From Brevibacillus reuszeri (GTDB lineage: Bacteria; Bacillota; Bacilli; Brevibacillales; Brevibacillaceae): 64,000 nucleotides of DNA. The notes under the pieces were generated by a model that was not told where the DNA came from, made no database searches, and worked only from the letters and a program-made list of their open reading frames with translations. Both the position numbers and the translations under genes were made by a program. Below are positions 8,587 to 16,050 of this stretch, in pieces. Where the stretch lies: the NCBI RefSeq assembly GCF_001187725.1, contig NZ_LGIQ01000007.1, positions 432,324-496,323 of the forward strand. The letters run 5' to 3'. Every line of letters starts with the position of its first letter. The stretch's first letter is position 1.

Positions 8587-8614
8587 AAGAATCAAGCCTC
8601 CAATAATGAGAAAT

Positions 8615-8628
8615 ACCGACCAGACGGT
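8615..8628 (-). promoter_or_regulatory. TetR-type operator upstream of the repressor gene
   Basis: ACCGACCAGACGGT is a palindrome (ACCGxC..GxCGGT) matching the two sites at 3634-3647 and 3663-3676 in outer bases and length. It lies 29 bases before the preferred start codon of the repressor gene. Confidence 0.7.
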
Positions 8629-8740
8629 ATTGAGATAATGATATCATTCCATTCTATGTAATTCAATGCATACCATTAAGAGAGACGTGTTTACCAGATG
8701 TCTGTGTCCAGATTATAACATGTGTGTAAAATGAAAGGGA

Positions 8741-8772
8741 AACCCCGCCTCCTAAAATGCGAGAGCGGGGTT
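8741..8772 (-). terminator. Hairpin after the 32-residue ORF
   Basis: AACCCCGC and GCGGGGTT form an eight-pair stem with a 16-base loop. The tail on the minus strand is only weakly T-rich, so efficiency is uncertain. Confidence 0.55.
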
Positions 8773-8779
8773 ACGGATT

Positions 8780-8878
8780 TTATCGATTTTGATCCAAATA
8801 GTAGTGGATAAGATCGTGAATCGTCGTGTTCATATCCTCGAAGGAAAATCCAGCGGCAATCGCTTTTGCAACCTCCAT
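8780..8878 (-). CDS. Small hypothetical protein (32 aa)
   Basis: A short frame on the minus strand beginning MEVAKAIAAGFSFEDMNTTI and ending in DQNR. It has an excellent AGGAGG site eight to nine bases before the ATG and a strong hairpin right after the stop, which is why I accept it despite its size. The peptide looks like two amphipathic helices with a polar turn and has no membrane segment or Cys. No family recognised. It diverges from the DinB-like gene. Confidence 0.5.
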   Translation of the reverse strand: MEVAKAIAAGFSFEDMNTTIHDLIHYYLDQNR

Positions 8879-8987
8879 GGAAAGAGATCCTCCTACCAGA
8901 AATGTTCTGATTTTTCAACCTATAATGATGATTTGACTGGCGCAATGCTATAATTGGGAATACAAACAGTAGGAGGAGGACAGCCAT

Positions 8988-9506
8988 ATGCTTAGTAGAC
9001 CTACCCGCGATGAAGCAAGCGGCTATTATTTTATTTATATTGATCAAGTACCAGAAGGCGATTTGTCTGTAATTCTGTCGGAGCAAATGAAAGAAACAGT
9101 CTCTTTGCTCTCTTCCCTAGAGGAAAATCAGGGAGATGATCGTTATGCCCCGGACAAGTGGACGGTCAAAGAGGTGCTGGGTCACATCATCGAAACGGAA
9201 CGCATCATGAGCTATCGTGTTCTCAGCTTCGCCAGGGGAGAGCAGGCACAGCTATTTGGCTTTGATCAGGAGGCCTATGTGAAAGCAGCCCGTTTTCATG
9301 AGCGCAATCTGTCTGACCTGCTGGAAGAATTCACGGCTGTACGTCAAGCCACGCTGACCCTATTACGTGGTGTGCCCCAGGAGGCTTGGACAAACACCGG
9401 CAATTTAGGCAATGCCAAGGTGTCTGCGAGAGCGATTGCTTATGTACTGACAGGGCATGAAAAGCATCACGTTCAGGTGTTGAAGGAAAAATACTTGTCG
9501 GTATAA
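8988..9506 (+). CDS. DinB-superfamily (bacillithiol transferase-like) protein
   Basis: A 172-residue four-helix-bundle protein of the DinB/YfiT superfamily. The metal-ligand His residues are visible: one in VKEVLGHIIETERIMSYRVL and two in TGHEKHHVQVLKEKYL at the C-terminus. DKWTVKEVLGHI and RAIAYVLTGHEKHH are standard family patterns. Members bind a divalent metal and, where tested, act as thiol (bacillithiol or mycothiol) transferases or as DNA-damage-induced proteins. An AGGAGGAGG site precedes the ATG. It has its own terminator before the alkylation-repair operon, so a shared function is not shown. Confidence 0.8.
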   Translation: MLSRPTRDEASGYYFIYIDQVPEGDLSVILSEQMKETVSLLSSLEENQGDDRYAPDKWTVKEVLGHIIETERIMSYRVLSFARGEQAQLFGFDQEAYVKAARFHERNLSDLLEEFTAVRQATLTLLRGVPQEAWTNTGNLGNAKVSARAIAYVLTGHEKHHVQVLKEKYLSV

Positions 9507-9534
9507 GCTGGATCGGATCATTTTGTTTCTGTAG

Positions 9535-9564
9535 AGCTGCCTGTTGCCTAGGTGGCTTTTTTTC
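9535..9564 (+). terminator. Intrinsic terminator after the DinB-like gene
   Basis: AGCTGCCT (9535-9542) pairs with AGGTGGCT (9550-9557) through six Watson-Crick and two G-U pairs, followed by seven T. Confidence 0.65.
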
Positions 9565-9655
9565 TATTTCCATGACCATAATAGCAAGAATGAAGATGAA
9601 ACCGTGACTGATCCTTGGTAAAGTGGGAGACGTAACAGGACGGGAGGGAAATACA

Positions 9656-10228
9656 ATGGAGCAGCTCCAGCTGACTTTTGATGAAAAATGGGAGATCATT
9701 CTTGCCTGTGACAGCGCATACGATGACGTGTTCCTGACTGCCGTCAAAACAACCAAAATATACTGTCGCCCATCCTGTCGCTCTCGAAAGCCAAAGAAAG
9801 AAAACGTCTTGTTCTATCAGGAGAGAAAAGAAGTAGAGGCGGCAGGCTTTCGAGCGTGTAAAAGATGTCAGCCGGATTCCAATCAAACGCCACAAATGAG
9901 CGTCGTTTCACAGGTAAAGACATTTTTGATTGACTCGTACAAGCAAAAAGTCGTTCTCGAAGATATTGCGAGACATGTAGGACTCAGCGCTTTTTACCTA
10001 GAGCGATTGTTTAAACAGCACACAGCAGAGACCCCACGTTCTTATTTGGAAAAAATCCGAGTGGATAAAGCCGCCCATCTGATTAGCACCACAAGCTTAT
10101 CGAATCTGGAAGTATGCTACGAGGTGGGGTTCCAAAGCCCGTCCCATTTTTATCACGCCTTTCGCAAAGGAAAATTATGCTCACCAGGAGAATATCGCAA
10201 AAAGGCGAGGGAGGAGGGAGCAAGCTGA
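9656..10228 (+). CDS. adaA: AdaA: methylphosphotriester-DNA methyltransferase and activator
   Basis: A 190-residue protein. The N-terminal Ada zinc domain has the four expected Cys: YCRPSC (the first is the methyl acceptor in Ada proteins) and CKRC. The C-terminal half is an AraC-type double helix-turn-helix (LEDIARHVGLSAFYLERLFK and CYEVGFQSPSHFYHAFRK). It removes methyl groups from DNA phosphotriesters; once methylated, the protein activates alkylation-repair genes, as in Bacillus subtilis AdaA (211 aa). ATG 9656 follows GGGAGGG; the GTG at 9623 has no site. It leads an operon with alkA and ogt. Confidence 0.9.
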   Translation: MEQLQLTFDEKWEIILACDSAYDDVFLTAVKTTKIYCRPSCRSRKPKKENVLFYQERKEVEAAGFRACKRCQPDSNQTPQMSVVSQVKTFLIDSYKQKVVLEDIARHVGLSAFYLERLFKQHTAETPRSYLEKIRVDKAAHLISTTSLSNLEVCYEVGFQSPSHFYHAFRKGKLCSPGEYRKKAREEGAS

Positions 10229-10233
10229 ATCGT

Positions 10234-11154
10234 ATGGAGATAATGGAAGTGCCAGCCCCAGACTGTTTTTCATTCAAAGAGTGTCTAGCTTTCCTGGGCA
10301 GATCGGATCAAGAAGTATTGCATCGAATCGAAAAAGATTCCTTTTATAAATTGATGAAGGTCAATGGAGAGCTCTTGTTACTCAAGATTAGCTGCAAGGA
10401 GCCTCAAAATCCGGGTGCAGAGCAGAAGCTGCAGATACAATTTCTCGTAGGGAAACCATCAGAAGCGATAGCCAGGGAAGTAACGCTTTATCTGGAGCAA
10501 TTGTTTGATTGGCAGCGTGATTTGCAGCCTTTTTACGAGCGGGCAGAGCAAGATGAGATTTTACAGCCACTTGTAAAGCGGTACTATGGTATGCGGATCG
10601 TTGGCATCCCTGATTTATTTGAAGCGTTGACATGGGCCATTATTGGTCAGCAAATCACGCTCAGCTTTGCCTATACGATGAAAAAACGCTTTGTCGAGCA
10701 ATTCGGGGAAAAAGTAGTGTTTGAAAAAGAAACGTACTGGCTTTACCCGACTGTTCAAACTGTAGCTGCTCTAGAGGTAGATGACTTGCGACAGCTCCAG
10801 TTTACGACCAGAAAAGCGGAGTATGTGATTGAGGTAGCAAAAAAAATGGCGACTGGCGAGCTCAAAAAAGAAGGCTTGCTTCAAATGCAGGAGCCGGGAG
10901 AAATGCATAAAGCCCTCACAGCCATTCGTGGCGTAGGAGCCTGGACGGCTGATTACGTCATGATGAAAAGCTTGCAGCAGGCGACTGCTTTTCCCATCGC
11001 AGATGTAGGCTTGCACAATGCGCTAAAAGTGCAGCTCGGTTGGCAGGAAAAACCATCCCAGGAACAGATCAGACAAATGGCTCAGAACTGGAAGGGCTGG
11101 GAAGCGTACGCAACGTTTTATTTATGGAGGTCGCTCTATGATGATTTTACATAA
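10234..11154 (+). CDS. alkA: AlkA-type DNA-3-methyladenine glycosylase
   Basis: A 306-residue helix-hairpin-helix glycosylase. The HhH-GPD core is clear: IIGQQITLSFAYTMKKRF, the hairpin LTAIRGVGAWTADYVMMKSL, and the catalytic Asp in FPIADVGLHNAL. The N-terminal ~110 residues match the AlkA beta-rich domain. It excises 3-methyladenine and other alkylated bases, starting base-excision repair. The gene begins six bases after the adaA stop and overlaps ogt by 17 bases, so the three are co-expressed and probably induced by methylated AdaA. The open frame runs upstream inside adaA; ATG 10234 is the first start consistent with the GAGGAGGGAG site. Confidence 0.85.
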   Translation: MEIMEVPAPDCFSFKECLAFLGRSDQEVLHRIEKDSFYKLMKVNGELLLLKISCKEPQNPGAEQKLQIQFLVGKPSEAIAREVTLYLEQLFDWQRDLQPFYERAEQDEILQPLVKRYYGMRIVGIPDLFEALTWAIIGQQITLSFAYTMKKRFVEQFGEKVVFEKETYWLYPTVQTVAALEVDDLRQLQFTTRKAEYVIEVAKKMATGELKKEGLLQMQEPGEMHKALTAIRGVGAWTADYVMMKSLQQATAFPIADVGLHNALKVQLGWQEKPSQEQIRQMAQNWKGWEAYATFYLWRSLYDDFT

Positions 11155-11629
11155 GCTTGATTATCCATCACCGATCGGAGTAATGGAGATCATCGGGACA
11201 GAGGAAGCTGTTCGTTCCATCATGTTTGCAGAAAGGGAAGCTCCTCATATTCCCGCAAACAAGAACCAGGTCCCACAGGTTTTGTGGGATTGCTACAAGC
11301 AGCTTGAAGAATATTTTAGCGGAATGCGAAGTGAGTTTTCATTTCCTATCTACATGGAAGGGACGAGCTTTCAAAAAAATGTATGGAACACATTGGTGAC
11401 GATACCGTATGGAGAGACAACCTCGTATTCAGCCATTGCGACTACACTTGGAAATGAAAAGGCTGTGCGGGCTGTTGGCAATGCAAATGGAAAAAATCGC
11501 TTGAGCATCGTAGTTCCTTGTCATCGGATCGTCGGAGCCAATGGCAGCTTGACTGGCTATGCGGGTGGATTATGGCGAAAGGACTGGCTCTTGCAGCACG
11601 AAAAAACAAATGCATTTCCCAAAAAATAG
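11138..11629 (+). CDS. ogt: Methylated-DNA--protein-cysteine methyltransferase (Ogt/AdaB)
   Basis: A 163-residue suicide repair protein that transfers the methyl from O6-methylguanine to its own Cys. The active site VVPCHRIVGANGSLTGYAGG is intact (PCHR), and the DNA-binding helix SFQKNVWNTLVTIPYGETTS and the AVRAVGNANGKN segment are present. An ATGGAGG site inside the alkA end drives the ATG. It is the last gene of adaA-alkA-ogt, equivalent to adaA-adaB in B. subtilis. Confidence 0.9.
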   Translation: MMILHKLDYPSPIGVMEIIGTEEAVRSIMFAEREAPHIPANKNQVPQVLWDCYKQLEEYFSGMRSEFSFPIYMEGTSFQKNVWNTLVTIPYGETTSYSAIATTLGNEKAVRAVGNANGKNRLSIVVPCHRIVGANGSLTGYAGGLWRKDWLLQHEKTNAFPKK

Positions 11630-11681
11630 CCAAAGTAAGGTAAAATGGTCCAATAAGACACACGAGAAAACTGCATATCTG

Positions 11682-11857
11682 GGAACAGGTTCCTTGGAAT
11701 TGAGAGAATCCAAGGATAATAGGGAAGCTCGGTGAAAATCCGACACGGTCCCGCCACTGTAAGAGGGGAGTCAGCGTACAGATGCCACTGATCCAGCCAT
11801 GGATTGGGAAGGCAAGCGACTGATGATGATCCCAAAGTCAGGAGACCTGCCTGTTCC
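11682..11857 (+). promoter_or_regulatory. Cobalamin riboswitch 1
   Basis: A full B12-class aptamer: the 5' strand AACAGGTTCC, the core GGTGAAAATCCGACACGG followed by TCCCGCCACTGT, the second half with CCACTGATCC, and the 3' B12 box AGTCAGGAGACCTGCCTGTT. The box pairs with the 5' strand to close P1. An intrinsic terminator lies about 90 bases downstream, consistent with shut-off when adenosyl- or related cobalamin binds. It precedes a 43-residue Cys-rich protein gene. Confidence 0.92.
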
Positions 11858-11948
11858 GACAACACTGATCGACCTACGGAAGATGGGGAGGTGTTAGAGG
11901 TGGCTTTTGTACCAGCATGCGAAACGTTTTTTATTTCCGCTATTCTCT

Positions 11949-11991
11949 GGCATTTCTAACGTTCGATTCGATCGTGGGAAGTGCCTTTTTG
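11949..11991 (+). terminator. Terminator of cobalamin riboswitch 1
   Basis: GGCATTTCT (11949-11957) pairs with GGAAGTGCC (11977-11985) with G-U wobbles, followed by five T. Its place between aptamer and the first ORF marks it as the expression platform. Confidence 0.7.
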
Positions 11992-12057
11992 TGTTGGGCT
12001 AAAAACAGGATGGATGGAAATAATGAACAACAAGCCAGACGTGTGCGGAGGTAGGAC

Positions 12058-12189
12058 ATGAACGAGCTGTTCATTTGTCAGTGGTGCGGATATATAGAAG
12101 AAGTTGTTATTGCAGATGAGAATATTACAAGCGTGCGCCAATGCGCGTGTTGCAGCAAGGAAGAAGTAGAAAGTTTATTTTCCGAGTAA
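12058..12189 (+). CDS. Small Cys-rich zinc-ribbon-like protein (43 aa) under B12 control
   Basis: A short gene with a GGAGGTAGGAC site directly before the ATG. The peptide starts MNELFICQWCGYIEEVVIAD and contains CxxC (CQWC) and, about 20 residues later, CACC, the spacing of a small zinc ribbon or a metal-binding finger. It lies after cobalamin riboswitch 1 and its terminator and before cobalamin riboswitch 2, so its transcription should fall when cobalamin is plentiful. A role in cobalt or zinc handling is tempting but unproven; no named family is recognised. Confidence 0.6.
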   Translation: MNELFICQWCGYIEEVVIADENITSVRQCACCSKEEVESLFSE

Positions 12190-12266
12190 AATGATAGGAA
12201 AATCATTTCAAATCTGTGAAATTTATGCTAGCATTGGTTGCTAAAGCAGTAAAATTGAATAATGTG

Positions 12267-12436
12267 GAAACAGGTGCTCGATGTCAGATGACGGAGCTTA
12301 ATAGGGAAGATCGGTGCAATACCGACACGGTCCCGCCACTGTAACAGATGAATCAAACGCGAGAAACCACTGATCCACTCGATTGGGAAGGTGCAGTTTG
12401 ATGGTGATTCTGGAGTCAGGAGACCTGCCTGTTTTG
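12267..12436 (+). promoter_or_regulatory. Cobalamin riboswitch 2
   Basis: A second complete B12-class aptamer: GAAACAGGTGCTCG at the 5' end, the core GGTGCAATACCGACACGG then TCCCGCCACTGT, CCACTGATCC, and the 3' box AGTCAGGAGACCTGCCTGTT. It is related to riboswitch 1 but clearly diverged in the variable arms, so this is an old duplication. A strong terminator follows about 80 bases later, then the ABC transporter operon. Confidence 0.92.
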
Positions 12437-12513
12437 ACGACACTGTTTTGACCTACGGAGAATGGGGAGGTGTTAAAGACGGCCAGGTTTGGGTTGGATA
12501 AAAAACATAGAGG

Positions 12514-12554
12514 CATCTTTTCCTTGCATTCATAGAAGGGAAAGGTGTTTTTTT
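12514..12554 (+). terminator. Terminator of cobalamin riboswitch 2
   Basis: CATCTTTTCCTT (12514-12525) pairs with AAGGGAAAGGTG (12536-12547) over twelve positions including two G-U pairs, then seven T. It sits between aptamer and transporter start, so cobalamin should cause premature termination. Confidence 0.85.
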
Positions 12555-12611
12555 GCTGGGAAGAAACGAAATGCACCGATGATAGAGAAAAATGAAAGCG
12601 AGGAAAGAAGT

Positions 12612-14240
12612 ATGTTGCACACAAATAATCGACTGAAGATACAAACGATTGGGTTTTGGCTGTTATCGCTATGCCTGGTCTTCACACTAATTGGATGCGG
12701 AGCAGCTCCACAGCAGGCGACGACTGAGCCTGCGGCTACGCAAAAAACGAATGAGTCTACAGCAGAGCCTGCGTCAGCCAATCCAGATGAAGTCATCCTC
12801 GCAGCTCCGCGTGATTTGGCACCAGGGCCACAGGATGCGTATTATACAAGCACCATTCTTTATGTATGGGAGCCACTTTTGACAGCTGGAGAGGACGGGG
12901 AGCCAGCACCAAAGCTAGCGAAAAGCTGGAAGATGTCCGATGACGGCAAAGAGTGGACGTTCACACTGCAAGAGAATGTTCTTTTTCATGACGGGGAAAA
13001 GCTGAATGCGGATGCGGTGATCACCAACTTCAATCGCTACCAGCAGGTAAGTCCAAAAAGCTCGCCTTTTTACACACTGGACAGTAAGAAATCGTACCCG
13101 GGTTTAAAGGAAATCGTCAAAGTAGATGACCTTTCCTTCAAGCTCACATTCGAGCAGCCGCAGCCTACGTTACTTTATTCGATGGTGAGTTTTTCGAGTC
13201 CGATCTACAGTCCGAAAAATTTCGATGAAAAAGGAGATTTCAACGGGCTGCCTCAAGGCACCGGCCCTTTCAAGCTGGCTGCGCATGAAAAGGATCAGTA
13301 TGCGCTGTTAGAAGCATTCGATGGTTACTACGGTGAAAAAGCCAAAACCAAAAAGATTCGCGTACGCGTCATTCCTGACCCGGATACGAGACTTTCCGCG
13401 TTAAAATCAGGGGAGATCATGGGTGTGATGGACTTGGGAGCCATTCCTCCGTCACTTGCTAAGGAACTGTTAAAAGATGATCGTTTTGAGATTTCTACAG
13501 CCAAGTCGACGATCTCGCATTACTTGCATCCGAATGGAAAAAAACCGCCATTTGACAATCCGAAGATGCGCAAAGCAGTCAGCATACTGATTGACCGGGA
13601 GCAGCTGGTGCAAGAGCTGTATTTGGGTTATCCGACTGCGACCGCAAACCTGTTGAATGTGACTTCGCCGTTTTACAAGGATTTCCCGATCGCACATAAC
13701 ACTGAGGAAGCGAAAAAGCTGGCCACAGAAGCACTTGGTGGCAAGCGTGAGAAGGTGGATTTAATTGTACCGACCTATGGACTCAACCGTTACCCGTACA
13801 AAGCACAGGCAGAATGGCTCCAAGCGATCCTTGCCGAACTGAATCTCGATGTAGAAATCCGTATTCTCGATGGAGCGGCATTCAAAGACGCTCAGGCAAA
13901 GGGTGATTACAACCTCGCTCTCGCTACCCAAGGCTTGCCGAGCGCTGATCCGTACACAATCTTTACAAACTATATTGCGAGCGACGGTTCAAGCAATAAG
14001 AGCTACAGTCTCGGCTATAAGAGTGAGCGGGTAGATGCGCTGCTCGAACAAGCCAAAAATACGCTTTCCATGGACGAGCGCCGAAAAATATATGACGAGC
14101 TTCAAGCGATATCTGTGGAAGAACTGCCTACCATCCCATTGTTTAACGATGCGAGTCTGATCGCGTATAACAAACAAATAAAAGGCTATCAAGCAACGAT
14201 TTATGGAACGACACTTCCGCAGCTAGAGTGGGCGAAGTAA
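12612..14240 (+). CDS. ABC transporter substrate-binding lipoprotein (nickel/peptide family 5)
   Basis: A 542-residue solute-binding protein of the NikA/DppA/OppA family. It has a signal peptide and a lipobox (TLIGCGAAP, Cys near residue 28), then a Thr/Ala/Glu-rich linker. Family landmarks are PKLAKSWKMSDDGKEWTFTL, ENVLFHDGEKLNADAV and the central YLHPNGKKPPFDNPKMRKAV. It is anchored outside the membrane and delivers ligand to the permeases encoded next. Control by a cobalamin riboswitch points to cobalt, or a cobalt chelate, as cargo, as proposed for B12-regulated nik-type operons. I chose ATG 12612, which has a GAGGAAAG site and directly precedes the signal peptide. Confidence 0.85.
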   Translation: MLHTNNRLKIQTIGFWLLSLCLVFTLIGCGAAPQQATTEPAATQKTNESTAEPASANPDEVILAAPRDLAPGPQDAYYTSTILYVWEPLLTAGEDGEPAPKLAKSWKMSDDGKEWTFTLQENVLFHDGEKLNADAVITNFNRYQQVSPKSSPFYTLDSKKSYPGLKEIVKVDDLSFKLTFEQPQPTLLYSMVSFSSPIYSPKNFDEKGDFNGLPQGTGPFKLAAHEKDQYALLEAFDGYYGEKAKTKKIRVRVIPDPDTRLSALKSGEIMGVMDLGAIPPSLAKELLKDDRFEISTAKSTISHYLHPNGKKPPFDNPKMRKAVSILIDREQLVQELYLGYPTATANLLNVTSPFYKDFPIAHNTEEAKKLATEALGGKREKVDLIVPTYGLNRYPYKAQAEWLQAILAELNLDVEIRILDGAAFKDAQAKGDYNLALATQGLPSADPYTIFTNYIASDGSSNKSYSLGYKSERVDALLEQAKNTLSMDERRKIYDELQAISVEELPTIPLFNDASLIAYNKQIKGYQATIYGTTLPQLEWAK

Positions 14241-14241
14241 C

Positions 14242-15183
14242 ATGCTTTACTTGGTTCGCAGACTGGCTACGACCATTCCCATTTTGATTGGGATATCCTT
14301 GCTTGCCTTTCTTCTCAGTGTCATTTCTCCGGGAGATCCTGCAGTAGAAGCGCTTAGCATGAGTGGAATCAGCGAACCGACGTCGCAAGAAATCGCAGCG
14401 AAGCGTGAAGAGCTGGGCCTGAATGATTCGCTTCCTGTGCAATATGGCAGATGGCTGGGAAAGGCTGTGCAAGGTGATCTGGGCGTCTCCTATATGACAA
14501 AAGAAGCGGTTAGCGGTGAAATTATTCGCCGCTTGCCCGTCACGCTTTCGCTCTCCCTATTGGCTGTTCTGTTTGCTGTAGGCTTTGGCATTCCGCTTGG
14601 TATGCTCATGGCGCTAAAGAAAAACACATGGCTGGATCAGGCAGGACGCTTTCTGGCGCTTATACTCGTCTCGATCCCTGGCTTTTGGTTGGCAATTTCG
14701 CTGATCACCTTGTTTTCAGAAAAGCTGGGCTGGCTTCCGACAAGCGGGTACGGAACCTGGCAGCATCTGATCATGCCTGCCATGGTGCTGGCTTGTGGCA
14801 CGAGCGCCGTATTGATGCGGCTGACCCGAGCTGCCCTGATGGAGGCACTGAATCAGAACTACATTTTGACTGCGCGGGCAAAAGGCTTGCGGGAGCCAAG
14901 CATCTTGTCCTTTCACGCCTTGCGCAACTCACTCATTCCTCTGATTACGGTCATCGGAATCTATTTTGGCTCGATTCTGGGAGGTTCTGTGATTGTAGAA
15001 GTCATTTTTGCCCTGCCTGGAATCGGCATGTTTGCCATGGATGCTATTTTTCGCAGAGATTACCCAGTCATTCAGGGATATGTGGTTTTTACGGGCCTCG
15101 TTTACGTCGTGTTTAATTTGCTCGTCGACTTTTCCTATGCTTGGATTCATCCACAAGTAAAGCTGGGGGTGAAGCTGAAATGA
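14242..15183 (+). CDS. ABC transporter permease (NikB/DppB-like)
   Basis: A 313-residue membrane permease with about six helices. The N-terminus MLYLVRRLATTIPILIGISL is the typical start of this family, GLNDSLPVQYGRWLGKAVQG is the conserved extracellular loop, and the EAA-like cytosolic loop is LTARAKGLREPSILSFHALR, which contacts the ATPases. It starts one base after the upstream stop and overlaps the next permease gene by four bases. It forms the transmembrane channel with the DppC-like partner. Confidence 0.88.
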   Translation: MLYLVRRLATTIPILIGISLLAFLLSVISPGDPAVEALSMSGISEPTSQEIAAKREELGLNDSLPVQYGRWLGKAVQGDLGVSYMTKEAVSGEIIRRLPVTLSLSLLAVLFAVGFGIPLGMLMALKKNTWLDQAGRFLALILVSIPGFWLAISLITLFSEKLGWLPTSGYGTWQHLIMPAMVLACGTSAVLMRLTRAALMEALNQNYILTARAKGLREPSILSFHALRNSLIPLITVIGIYFGSILGGSVIVEVIFALPGIGMFAMDAIFRRDYPVIQGYVVFTGLVYVVFNLLVDFSYAWIHPQVKLGVKLK

Positions 15184-16028
15184 CGCGATTGCGCTACTTT
15201 CTTCATTCACTTGGCCCGATTGGCGTCCTAGCCACTGTGATCCTGATTGTCATGATCGGCAGCAGTCTGCTTGCACCATGGCTTGCTCCTTACGATCCGA
15301 ACCAAATTCGGATGTCGGAGAGGCTCGCGCCGATTTCTGGCGAGCATTGGCTAGGTACAGATACGTTAGGGCGGGATGTTTTCAGCCGGGTGTTGTACGG
15401 AGGGAGAGTTTCCATCGTGCTCGCGCTTGCTGTAACAGTAGCCACGATGCTGATCGGTCTGGTTATCGGCACACTCGCAGGTTATTTCGGCGGCTGGCTG
15501 GATGATGTCACCCAAGCCTTTATCCATATTTTTCAAGGCTTGCCTGGACTGAGCTTTATGATTGCGATCGCAGGAACATTAGGGCCAGGCGTGGAGAGCA
15601 TGTTTATTGCATTGGTTGTGACATCGTGGGCGGACTTTTCTCGAGTCGTACGTGGAGAGGTTATGAAAATACGTGAGGAGTCCTACATTGAGGGAATTCG
15701 CGCAATCGGCGGCAATCATTTGTACACGCTGATCCACTATGTTGTTCCCAATATGATCGGACCAATTATCGTTCTGTTCACTGTGCGTATCGGACGCGTC
15801 ATTTTATCGATTGCCTCGCTCAGCTTTCTTGGGCTTGGCTTGCAGCCGCCAACTCCTGACTGGGGGGTCATGGTCAACGATGCTCGGCCGTTTTTTCGCA
15901 GCTACTTTCATCTCATTCTGGCGCCAGGACTATGCATCGCCTTGATTTCTTTTGCGATTAATTGCATCGGGGATGCCCTGCGCGATGCACTCGATACCAA
16001 AACGGAAAAGGCAAGCTGGCTATCATGA
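15180..16028 (+). CDS. ABC transporter permease (NikC/DppC-like)
   Basis: A 282-residue permease. The periplasmic-side motif GEHWLGTDTLGRDVFSRVLY is the diagnostic OppC/DppC/NikC signature, and the EAA loop is SYIEGIRAIGGNHLYTLIHY. SFLGLGLQPPTPDWGVMVND near the C-terminus is equally typical. The frame opens upstream, but the ATG at 15180 overlaps the previous stop (ATGA) and is clearly the start. Five to six hydrophobic segments. Confidence 0.88.
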   Translation: MTRLRYFLHSLGPIGVLATVILIVMIGSSLLAPWLAPYDPNQIRMSERLAPISGEHWLGTDTLGRDVFSRVLYGGRVSIVLALAVTVATMLIGLVIGTLAGYFGGWLDDVTQAFIHIFQGLPGLSFMIAIAGTLGPGVESMFIALVVTSWADFSRVVRGEVMKIREESYIEGIRAIGGNHLYTLIHYVVPNMIGPIIVLFTVRIGRVILSIASLSFLGLGLQPPTPDWGVMVNDARPFFRSYFHLILAPGLCIALISFAINCIGDALRDALDTKTEKASWLS

Positions 16029-16050
16029 AAAGGACAAGGAGGCAGTCTCT

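Noticed and set aside
11899..11960. Short GTG frame right after cobalamin riboswitch 1
   Set aside because: It starts near a GGGGAGG sequence, but about 20 codons of hydrophobic sequence with no independent support are not enough.
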